Of a stretch of 64,000 nucleotides of DNA, positions 11,864 through 21,012 are shown piece by piece. This DNA comes from Leucocoprinus leucothites. Lineage: Eukaryota > Basidiomycota > Agaricomycetes > Agaricales > Agaricaceae. The stretch is taken from positions 682,001-746,000 of the forward strand of contig JAACJO010000018.1 of NCBI GenBank assembly GCA_013368445.1, written 5' to 3'. Positions within the stretch are counted from its first letter, which is position 1; every line of letters starts with the position of its first letter. The notes under the pieces were generated by a model. It was not told the origin of the DNA. It saw only the letters and a list, made by a program, of their open reading frames with translations, and made no database searches. The translations under genes and the position numbers were made by a program.

Positions 11864-12399
11864 TCATGTTCTCTAATTAATCACTGCTCTCCCTCTCTTA
11901 ATCTCTGTGCACACTCTCTTTGCTCTTGCTCCCTTGCTTCCTGCTCCTCAAAGTGTCTAGCCTGTTCATTTTCTTCTCTATCTCTTTGTTCTCTCAATCT
12001 AATTTCCCCCTGCCTTTGATGGTAGTCTGCCAAAGCATCATCTATATTCTGGAGAATAGATAATGGTGGTACTATTCTTCTTCCACATTGTAAGACTGGA
12101 GCAGATGGTATGTTTCTTAGAGAAGGCATTTGCAAGTGGTCTATCCCAGTCTGGAGGTAGCACAGCTTGTGGAATTTGTGGGATATGGATAGGAGGAGTT
12201 TGGGATATAGGATATGCCCTAGGTGCATCTAGGTGTGGGGGAACATAAGTCTGAGGAATTTGAAGAGCAAGTAGTACTCCAGGATTGGGATTAAGAGGTC
12301 ATCAAGGAGGAGGAGTAGGTGATGTAGGCTATAAATATGGTGGAAGTGGTGGTGGTCTCTCATTTATGCACTCCTGATGGGCTTCAGGACTTGTCATTT

Positions 12400-13130
12400 G
12401 ATATTAGTCACATTCTTCTGCATGTCCAGCCTCATGGTCCTATTCAGGAGTAGTAGGATTCCTGGATATTTTAATAAGTAATTGTTTGTGATATGAATGG
12501 AAAGATCTACTCACATATCTAGGTTGTTGAGAAGATAATAGAGTTTGTAGTCTATAAAAGAAACCTAGTGCTATACCCAAGATACTCTAAAATAAATTTT
12601 AGACAATATTCAAAGTTATAATAAACCTAACTTACTTTACAGCTCAGTAAGAGCCCAAGAATATACAGCTAAATAGAACAGGAATAACTCTAATTGATTT
12701 ATTAGATTATATTTTGAATCTATTTTCCAGAAAACCTCACATTATGGCCCAAAAGAAGCCTCAGAGGCCTCAGGAAAGCGAAATTTGTCAACTAATTTAT
12801 CTATTAACTACTATTGATGATTTTCTCATGATAGACCTCACTCTGAAGCTCAAGAAGAGCCTTAGGAATCTCACAAAAGCAAATACTATAGGTAGATACT
12901 TGATGTACAGAGAGGCAGAGATAGTGGGGGTAAGAAAGGAGAGTGTACAGCCACACAGCAACTCCTGGACACACCCTATGCCAAAAGGTTGATAGCATAA
13001 CTGTAGGGCAGGTCAGAGGATGCCAGATGTAGACAGCACACAGCATCTGGCTAGAGGCTGGCTTGTATCAGCCACATCAGCCACATTTTCACACACAATC
13101 ATGAAATAGGCACCCACAAATGCATCAGCA
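12400..13130. other. 5' non-coding part of the Helitron
   Basis: AT-rich sequence between the Rep start region and the shared 5' end. Short open frames occur on both strands but none shows protein-like composition or continuity. The shared Helitron 5' end (13130-13444) follows. Confidence 0.4.
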
Positions 13131-13739
13131 AATAAGAGTACAGCCCACCACTTTGTCATGCTTTGTCAGTTCTGACTAATGCTGTGCTTTCCTAACCAAG
13201 ACTGACCAAGACTAACTAAGCTGATACACCTCGAAATTTGTTCTCCCTTTATTATTGGACCCTTACTTACCACACTGCTAATTTAGACCAATCAAACCCT
13301 GCTTAGACCTTCCAGACTATAGAGACCCTGCCCATTAGACCCATCAGACCCTCCTCAGACCCTCATGTTAGGTCCCCCCTGCCTTCAGCACTAGCCTCCA
13401 GCTCCCACCCCTCACTGACAAATTGCTCACCAGTAATTTTTAGATTATTCAACTACATCTTGAATTTGAACAGTCTAGTGATTGTTTATCACTCAACTCC
13501 ACTCATAGACTACAAGTCATTCATTGCTGAGTAATCATTTATTACTTATTTAATTAATGAGGGCATCCATTGTGCCTCTCACAAGGCTTTATTTGAGAAC
13601 ATTGTACAGATGAGTGTTTCCCAGTACTGTATTTTCATCAATGCTTCTATTGTGTCATGCTAATATTGAAATCCAGTCAGGAGATTGCCCAGCTTATCAC
13701 AAATTTTGATGAATCCAAAAACACTATTGTTCATGAGAT

Positions 13740-16127
13740 TCATGATCTCACTGAGCTTGTCTGATCAGACCAATTGCCAACATCACCACATCTGCTATCA
13801 GCTTCATCTTTATCATCTCCAACCCTTGTTCCTGCTATAATACCAGAATCTCTCTCTCCCCCCCCCATATCATTGTCAACCCAGACAGTCACAGGTCACT
13901 CAACCACCTTAAATTTGTCTGGTTACAGTTGGCTTCAGACTGGCTTGAGTGGCCAGATGAGGAGGACTATCCTCACACACTTATATATTACCATCAGAAG
14001 GACTGGACCAGTAAACCTCAGTCCACTAGCAAACATGATTGAAGCAAACATCTTTACATCACCAACTTCAATGGCTCCTCTATCAAAATCAATTCTGTTC
14101 TCAGTCAGATTAATCAACATGGATATGACATTCTTTGGCAGCTTGCTGCTGTTATTCATCCCTCCCTCCCTGCTTCTACCTACAAGAAGAATGATCCTGA
14201 CTTTCATAAACATTTTGAAGCATCCTTAGAACTCTAATTCCCATACCTTTCTCTTTGCTTGCAGTCATGGAAAGCCAGGACAGTTGGTATAAATCTATAT
14301 ACTAATTTCTGGAAAACTTTCAATCACCATAATGAAGCTGGCTCCTATATTGTAGTTAAGGAAGAGGTGTCAGTTGGTGGAAAGGCAAAGAAAAAAGTAG
14401 CTGTTGGGAAAGGAAAGGGTCATGCAAGTGCTAGTAGCCATGATGTTGCAATGGGAGAGCCTGAGAGCTCTCACACCACTGGTTCTGGCCTAAAGCACAA
14501 AGTGGATGATTCAGCTGACATCAAAGGGACTCTTAGCCCAGCCTCAAAGCATTGTCATCTCTCAGACAATGACCACTCCACAGTAAGCTTACATTGCATG
14601 AAATTGACCTTTTCATTAGACTCATTCACAATTCATGTTCTAAACAGTCTCCAACATCACAACTCAAAGTCAATGTGTTGATCATAGATACAACAGCCAC
14701 TACTTCTTCCCCTCTGTTTACCTCAGTCAACAACCCATTCAATTAGGACCCTCTTCTTCATGTGAGCCAATCTCACAGGTGCACAGTCATATTATAAACC
14801 TTGAGTGTGGTTGGTACTTTTGGGCTGTTGCTGATGTTCACAACTATCCCTACCCTCAAATGTTCTATCATGGTGATTGCCACCACTGTCTTTCAGATGA
14901 ACTCAGCTACAAATTTGAGGTCTTCTCACAATGAGTTGTGGACTTCATTGACATTTACTGGCTCAGCTATGACTGCCCCTGCCATAGGTGGCTCTGCATC
15001 ATTGAAGATTTCTGCCAAGGTGAAGGAATCTTCACTTATTATCCAAAATCAGCCCACTTTGAACCCCACTGACCTGGCACTTTCATCTTCTGCTCCCAGC
15101 CTGACAATGACCCTCACCACACTTGCCCATTTGACCACAATTCTGAATATGACTCAGATGTCTCCAACACCTCAGATAACAATGTCTTCAGGGAGATTAC
15201 CAAGTGAAGGAGGGCAGGTAGGTCTTTATTACATCTCTGTTCTCATTACTCACAAATCTTTTGAGGCAACTGTGGCTCCAAGCTGACCAGCTCTTCCACA
15301 CATGTCAACAATCCAGCATCCACCAATGGTTCCAAATACACTAACAATCCAGAGCACATTGATGAGCCAGATTGCATCAATGGCTCCCAGTCACCAACAA
15401 TTGACAGCCCATTGATGGCTCCCACATCAACAATCCAGGACACATCAACAGCTCTCATGTCAATGATCCAGGACACATCAATGACTCCCAGCACATTGAC
15501 AATCCAGAACACATTGACGTTAATGGCTCCCAGTGTGCCAACAACCCAGAATATGTTAATGGCTCCCAGCACATTGATGATCCAGACTCCATCAACAGCT
15601 TTCAATGTATCCATCCAAAACCCTGTAAACAATATGACTGGGAGGACTACCTCTTCACTCAAACCACTCCCAAAGGATTTACCCAGTTCTTCAAGTGAGT
15701 CTATAGCAGCCAAAGTTCCCTTGTGCAGTCTGGTCCCATCAACTGCAATAACTCTAGGCTATACAATCAATGAGGTAGCCTGGGAGGGGAAAGTCTGCCA
15801 TCTCATTCCAACAGCATGCTACATGCCATCAAGGAAGAAGGTCAATGCCTTTGATGCTGAGTGAGTGGTTTCAGTGTCTTTCTCTGTAACATTGATCAAG
15901 TTTATTATTTCAGGAATATGTACAGTAAAGGGTGGGTCAAGACCCACAAAAATGGTACCAACCACAACTTTGCAATATACTGGGCAGGTCTTGATGCTCT
16001 CATATGGCTTGTGAGTTGCATTATGTTGTTATTGAGCAATCCGATTATACTTGTACAAGAATGGTTTGAAAATATGCATGCAGAACTAACAAAAAATCAG
16101 CAGAAGGAAGACAAGATGATATCTTAA
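13740..16127 (+). pseudogene. Degraded plus-strand coding sequence of unknown family
   Basis: Protein-like frames run on the plus strand with repeated frameshifts. One segment (about 13930-14225) has many aromatic and acidic residues. A Lys/Gly-rich segment (14259-14580) resembles a disordered linker. A Cys/His/Trp-rich segment (14805-15210) contains CGWYFW, GDCHHC and YDCPCH, suggesting a metal-binding fold. A tandem Asn-Pro-x-His-Ile-rich repeat follows (15300-15600), then a segment with YSKGWVKTHKNG (15915-15950). Short GT-AG introns may account for some frame changes. I do not recognise the family. Confidence 0.4.
15300..15600 (+). repeat. Coding minisatellite, imperfect units of about 27-30 bp
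   Basis: Units built on GGCTCCCA-CA-ATT-GA-AATCCAGA-CACAT-AA recur about ten times with variation. In one frame they encode repeats of the type N-P-(G/E)-(H/Y)-(I/V)-(D/N)-G/S-S-Q. The array lies within the unknown gene of the TIR element. Confidence 0.65.
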
Positions 16128-16129
16128 GT

Positions 16130-17620
16130 GCACCTGTCCCCTTCATAATAATATCACTGACATTAGATTGCTCTTGCTCTATAGCCTTCAAACACCAAGA
16201 CACACAGTTGCACTACAAAACAGACTTAGCCTGGCCTTTCTCAATATCCCACAGTAAGCTTTAGCTCCATCAACTTAATAGATTCTCAACTCTCTTATTC
16301 ATAGGCCTACCTCATGCTCTCTCAAGCTTGTCTCACAGATGGAATGTGTATACTTAGTCCTGCAAATATTCTTGGTTAGTAATCAGATTCTCAGTCTTAT
16401 TTAACTCATTTTCAAATCCCCTGCCTAGTTGTCTACACCCACCTCATTTGCTATTGCTATGTATGCTTGTAAGGAGTATAATCTTGTGCCTAAAGTCTGT
16501 GCTCATATTGTTTAAAGGTTTTCCATGGGGGTTTCAACCTCTGATAGCAATATCATCCATTCCTTACTGCATAAGTGTGAACCCTGACTTCACCAGCTTA
16601 GCTCACTTAATTCTGAATGTTCATAGATGTTTTTATGTTTTGTTTCACTTACATTCAATTAGCACAATGGACTCTCTTGCTCTCAGCCTTGCAACATGAT
16701 CCTATTGCTCATGTAAACTACAATCCTGCTTAGCTGCCCAGATTTGTCTGTCCAATTGTGCCATTAAAAGACTTGTGAGTCTTTTGCCATATTCTGCTAT
16801 AGAAGCAACTTAGATTCTATCTCCAGTTGTACACTAGATGCATTTTTCAGCAGTTTTTGTAGGTGTGTCAATATGTGAGTATTTCTGAGTATTTTCAGTA
16901 TTTTCAACTCAAGGACTACCAGATATTTTCTAACATTTCCCAATTTTATCAGGCAGCAAAAAATCCAACATTTCTGGAGCTGTATTGGATTATGCCATAT
17001 ATTCATCAGATAGGAAGATGTGTATTATATCAGAAAATGTCATGTATAGCAAGTTGAATGATATGTCAAACTTTCTACCAAAATCTGATAGTATCTGAAT
17101 ATGATGGAACCAAGTCACAGTTTGACAGGTTCTGTCAGTTTTCACACTCATTTTAGGGACATCTGTGAGCATAATGTGATGTTTCCTGTCATATGGCCTA
17201 GATCAGGAAAAGGTAAATTCTGTTAGGCCTGTTTTTCACTGGGCACCAATGATGGGAGATCAAGTCTGGGTAATGGCAGACTTAGTGATAGTTAAGTGAA
17301 GTCTGATAGATCAGACTTCATAATAGTGAAGTATAAGGGTGTAAACTCTTACACACCCCCCATTCAGACCAAATGCATGGTCTAAGAACAATAAGGAATA
17401 AGTGATAGGTAAAGGCTGAGTGATAAAAATCACTCAGCCACCAAAGGTTGATATTTTTGGACCATTCACAATATAGTCTGGTGATGGTAGGTTAGTCCAT
17501 AGGCCAATCAGCTATTACACTGAACATACTACAAAAGAATTGTATTCTGAAATATGATACTTGAGTATACAGGAAATTGTCCAAAGGACTAGATAAGTTT
17601 CCACTCTTTTTATTTATTTT
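16130..17620. other. Non-coding right part of the TIR element
   Basis: About 1.5 kb without convincing coding. A C-run at 17355-17362 next to ACTCTTACA resembles, on the minus strand, a polypurine tract followed by TGTAAGAG, so an old LTR edge is possible here. I could not find a partner LTR. Confidence 0.25.
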
Positions 17621-17720
17621 TTGAGCTGAGTAATAAATGATTACTTGGCAATGAATGACTTGTAGTCTATGAGTTGAGTTGAGTGATGAATGATCACTAG
17701 ACTGTTCAAATCAAAGACAC

Positions 17721-17852
17721 TGTGATATGAAAACTGAAAATAAACAAGAAATACTAATATTTTCTCAATTTCACACTTAGTATTATAAAAGAATAATGCT
17801 ATACCTAAGAGCCCTATAGCACATTAGCAGTATAGCTACAAAGCTACTTACT
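17721..17852 (-). repeat. 132 bp repeat, inverted copy of 11732-11863
   Basis: It begins TGTGATATGAAAAC immediately right of the TIR element and ends where the gypsy RNase H fragment begins. It matches 11732-11863 in inverted orientation. Confidence 0.65.
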
Positions 17853-17869
17853 GAGTCATAATTCTCAGG

Positions 17870-18003
17870 TGGATGAACCTCTCCAGGTTCATTGCTCTCA
17901 TAGTAGTGTGACAGGCAATCTGCCACTTTGTTGTTCTCACCTCTAATATAAGTTATATCAAAGTTGAACCATGATAGATAGCCAAGCCATCAATGTTGTC
18001 TGC
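17870..18003 (-). pseudogene. Ty3/gypsy RNase H C-terminal fragment (copy 1)
   Basis: The minus strand encodes the end of a Ty3/gypsy RNase H domain: FDITYIRGENNKVADCLS followed by HYYES. This is the usual F-D-I-x-Y-x-x-G-x-x-N-x-x-A-D motif. The same fragment, in the same position relative to the RRP9-like gene, lies at 49233-49560. Only a piece of the domain is present. It is related to, but distinct from, the RNase H of element B. Confidence 0.75.
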
Positions 18004-18196
18004 TCAATAAATTGTTTTGAGCTTCTTGAACATTTTTTCAAGAACACTCAACCAGGTTTTAAGATACCAGACTTGAACCCAACACCCCGCAAACTGACCT
18101 GAAGTACCAGAATAATACAAAAGTTCCAACACTGAAGCACATTGCCTCTTTTGTTTATTCAAAAACCAACTAAAAACAACCATTCTTGTAGGTACT

Positions 18197-20368
18197 TCAA
18201 AATGTCCGTGATCCCGCCACATTACTCTGTCCATTAACACCCAAACCATCACCACCAGCAGAATTGGAATCGGAAGAGAGCAACGCAACGACATAAGCAC
18301 CGTTCACGGCTCCTTCCTTAACAGTCAACCACCAACCAAATTTATGCTCTTGCCCTGTTCCTGCTATTATAAACGTAGGCGGAGAAGACAAAAGAACGTG
18401 CGTCAACGAAGATGAAGTGAGAGAGTGGAGTATCGGGTGTGGGAGCCATGAGGAGCCCGATTCGGGTGTTGTGCCGGTAGCAGAAGTGGGGGGTAATGAG
18501 GCAGCGGCGGCGATGGTGGTGGTGGTGATGGGGTTTGATGTTGATGCGGGAGTGGGTTGGGGTCTGGAGGTGAAGAATGATTTTGGAGGTGAGACGAGTT
18601 GGAGAGAGTTGACAACACCGGGTATGGATACGTTTCCGAGGAGAGAAAACAATTTGAGTTTTGGATCAAGTTTCCATAGCCTGATTTGACCTTCCCATGA
18701 GCCTATAAACGCATGTCAAAGAAAAAGAGTGCGTTAGGGGAAGTGAAGAATGGATTTGAGGGTACGTACCAGAAGCGAAGAGATCGGAGTAGGGGAGGGC
18801 AGTGAGAGCTGTTATCCAGCGTGGTGTTTGGATCAAACCTTCGGTTGAGGAATGGACCGAGTGGAGGCTGTGTGCGAAGGGTTGAGTGAAGACAGGTTTT
18901 TTCTTTGTGGTTGACCAGAGGGATATTGAGCTATGTGAGATGCGTGTATGAGAAGTGAGGTTAGCGAAGTGAGAGGAAGTGGGGGCATACCCGCTATCAC
19001 CACCAGTAACAAAAGTCGACTCATCAATCATCACAATACACTCTAAGCTCCCTCCCACATACCCTTCCCCTTTCTTCTCCTTCTTCCCTTCTTCTTCTTC
19101 CCTCTCAGCATCGACATCATCAGCTCTCAACTCACCCTCCAAAATCTCCCTAACCCTACTCCTCCCACCACCACGAAAAACCAACTGACTCTCTTCGATG
19201 ATTTTCCAATACCAAGCGGTTTTATCTCTTCCACCTATGCTAACACAGTTTTCACCACTGAGAGAGGAGGTGGAGAGGATCGTGTCTTGGTGACCGAAGA
19301 GAGTTTTGGTGTAGCCGAGGATGGAGGGTGTGAGGTCGTAGATTTTGATGGTGCGGTCAAAGGAGGCGGTGAAGAGGGTGTAGGAGGCATGCCGAGATGA
19401 GAGGGCCTGTGAGATGCGAGAGGGTGAGTTGAGGAGGGGAGGGGGAGGAGGGGAAGGGAGAAGGACATACGGAGATGGTATCTTTGTGGTTCATGGGTCC
19501 TTGGAATATTTTGAGGAGGGAGAGGGTTTCGGCGTCCCAGATGATTAGACGGCAATCACGACCGCCTGAAGTGAGGTATTTTCCGTCTGAGCTTAGAGCG
19601 AGTGTGAGGATTTGGTCAGTGTGTCCTTGGATGTCTGAAGAGTCGTGTGCTTTTGCTTTGCCCTTGCTTTTATTCTTCGCTGAGGAGGAAGTAGAATCTG
19701 GAGGGCGAGATTTGTAGACAGTTGCGAGTTTTTTGCCGGTTGTGAGATCCCATTTGATGATGGATCCTTCTTTACCGGATGTGTAGAGGTATATTGTGGA
19801 AGAGGATGTCACTGCAGATGTTACTGAGAACCTGTGTCCGCGCGTTCGGAGTGTAGGTGGTGGTTGGAGGCTGGAGTTGAGGCATGAAGAGTAGGAGTTG
19901 GCGATGGATAGGTGGACTTGGCCAGAGTGAGAGAGAACGTCTTGTTCGAGCCATGAAGAGATGATCTCTTTGTCAATTCCGGCAGCATCAAATTCACCAT
20001 CGGCTGTGGTAGAGTAAAGGATTAGCCGTGAGGATGAGGTGGGGTATAGAACGCACTGAGAGATTCTTTAACAGGGTCGAGATAGAGTTGAGTGGGGCGA
20101 AGACATTTTTTGGCAGGAGTTTCATCAATGTCTTCGTCATCGCTTGCGTTTGGATCAAGTTCCTCAGCACAGATCCATATCTTGTATACTGCTCCATTCC
20201 TTGTCATCATTGTTGTCGCCTGAGTGTTCAGATAGTTCTTTGTCCAGTTAGGTTTTTGCTGGGTTTGCTAGGTTTCGGCTTTGATTTTGTGCCACTTTGA
20301 CGCGACGGTGTTGGTTACGAGCATTTGCGCTTTCTAGATTTTGAAGCAGCAAAAAAGCTGCCTTACAT
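18197..20368 (-). pseudogene. RRP9-like (U3-55K) WD40 gene, broken copy
   Basis: A second copy of the RRP9-like gene at 49722-51903, aligned over all four exons and the introns. The N-terminus is destroyed: the start codon is followed at once by TAA (20363-20365), and another stop occurs shortly after in the conserved SRKRK region. The WD40 exons (about 19820-18720) and the last exon (18714-18197) are still open and similar to the intact copy, with scattered changes, many of them G:C to A:T. It lies in the same orientation as the intact copy, about 31.5 kb away. A product starting downstream would lack the NLS-like region, so I treat it as a pseudogene. Confidence 0.85.
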
Positions 20369-20655
20369 GGTCCTCTCTCTCTTCACACACTCAATTAGAA
20401 TGAGAAATTCTGGTCTGGTGGTTATTTGCGTGTGTGTGAGAGAGTCGATGGTTACGTGGTAGGGTCCCAAGATCGAATGTGAGGGAGATTCCATTGTCCA
20501 CGGAACCCCAAACGACGGATGCATAGAAATGGAAGGCAGGTCGTTAGCATGGCCTGTCTGGGTCCGTAAGCCTCCGACGTAGGCCAGATTAAGCCACAAA
20601 TATGAACAGTGATTTCAGGTGATATTGTAACAGTGCATGGTGGTGAGCATGTCCC
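20369..20655. repeat. Duplicated promoter region of the RRP9-like gene (copy 1)
   Basis: This stretch matches 51904-52165, the divergent promoter between the intact RRP9-like gene and the alanine aminotransferase gene. It includes the TTCCATTGTCCACGGAACCCC block at about 20490. Similarity stops at about 20655, just before the point where the aminotransferase gene begins in the other copy, so that gene was not carried along. Confidence 0.8.
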
Positions 20656-20659
20656 TGAA

Positions 20660-21012
20660 GACTTCCATGATCCATCTTGTCGGGTCCTAATGGCATTGCT
20701 CCCCAAACTCGTACATCTGTGCCTCAACAACCTCCTGCACCTCTTGCTTCTGTGACTGCGACACTTCCCAGCATTTTTGTACATATGGAATATTCCCCAA
20801 CACGCATGAGTTTGGCCTTAAATACCCTCAAGTCAATGGATCCTCTATTGGATCTGGTGGTGAGCTTCACCGTCCCCTTGAGCTTGCCCAATGATCTCAT
20901 GTGACAAATAGGCCTCGAGCGACTCGTTGAATATTCGATACCCGGCGCATTCCATGACTCCGGTGTTCACTATCCTCCACCAAAATGCCACCTTGGTACC
21001 CAAAGCGAATGA
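20660..21012 (+). pseudogene. Truncated NACHT/NLR N-terminal fragment
   Basis: Directly adjoining the duplicated RRP9 promoter, this plus-strand stretch aligns with two parts of the NACHT gene at 23489-26013. It matches the linker after the first exon's start (about 23543-23640) and the end of the N-terminal domain (about 23910-24110), including the intron and the segment encoding FHDSG...YPPPKCHLG. The Pro-rich part is missing and the NACHT domain is absent. Frames are broken. Confidence 0.75.

Larger units (their letters stand above)
9890..11865. other. Inserted block of about 2 kb within the Helitron N-terminal region
   Basis: The Rep-protein coiled coil is readable on the minus strand down to about 11875 and again from about 9870. 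The intervening sequence has no coding match to it. It contains a solo LTR (10196-10847), a tRNA-like A/B-box stretch near 11600-11655, an ATCTAAAAATAAGG (minus strand) Helitron-type 5' end at 11561, and a 132 bp sequence repeated inverted at 17721-17852. I found no convincing TSD for the block as a whole, so it may be several insertions. Nothing coding is visible in 10853-11720. Confidence 0.45.
4220..12397 (-). pseudogene. Helitron Rep-PIF1 helicase gene, interrupted
   Basis: A rolling-circle replication initiator fused to a PIF1 helicase, the hallmark protein of Helitrons. From the N-terminus: a Pro-rich and coiled-coil region (about 12397-11870, resuming 9870-9550); a Helitron N-terminal Cys region (9262-8990); a Helitron-like N domain with the HUH motif PHVHLLIWL (near 7840) and the twin-Tyr segment YVSKYIY (near 7450). 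The helicase follows, with Walker A GGCGKT (near 6350), Walker B IIWDE (near 6130), [12 protein letters not shown] (near 5960) and a C-terminal HGQLYV block (near 5130). Several GT-AG introns restore frame, e.g. about 6003-6052. The coding end lies across the MITE and stops at 4220-4222. Decayed, and it includes a 21-base G:C tract. Confidence 0.8.
4149..13444 (-). mobile_element. Autonomous-type Helitron (Rep-helicase), with later insertions
   Basis: The minus-strand 5' terminus is at 13444 (TCTAAAAATTAC preceded by A). The 3' side lies at about 4149-4165, adjoining the next Helitron-like element. Inside is a minus-strand Rep-helicase gene with HUH and PIF1 motifs. Two insertions split it: a TA-flanked MITE (4342-5117) and a block of about 2 kb (roughly 9890-11865) containing a solo LTR. 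The canonical CTRR 3' end could not be pinned down, so the left boundary is uncertain by tens of bases. Many stops and frameshifts indicate a dead copy. Confidence 0.7.
13459..17716. mobile_element. Unclassified 4.26 kb element with ~92 bp terminal inverted repeats
   Basis: The sequence 13459-13551 (CTTGAATTTGAACAG...) is repeated in inverted orientation at 17625-17716 with about 85-90 percent identity by eye, so the two ends can pair. The left end lies only 14 bp from the Helitron 5' terminus at 13444. No clear TSD is visible. The interior has degraded plus-strand coding sequence (13740-16130) and about 1.5 kb of non-coding DNA. I see no DDE, RT or helicase motif, so its class is unknown; it may be non-autonomous or may have captured a gene. 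Confidence 0.5.

Noticed and set aside
18417..19188. Open frames on the plus strand opposite the RRP9-like pseudogene, and the same at 49921-50713
   Set aside because: They mirror the Ser/Pro- and Glu/Lys-rich exons of the minus-strand gene, which has consistent splicing and WD motifs.
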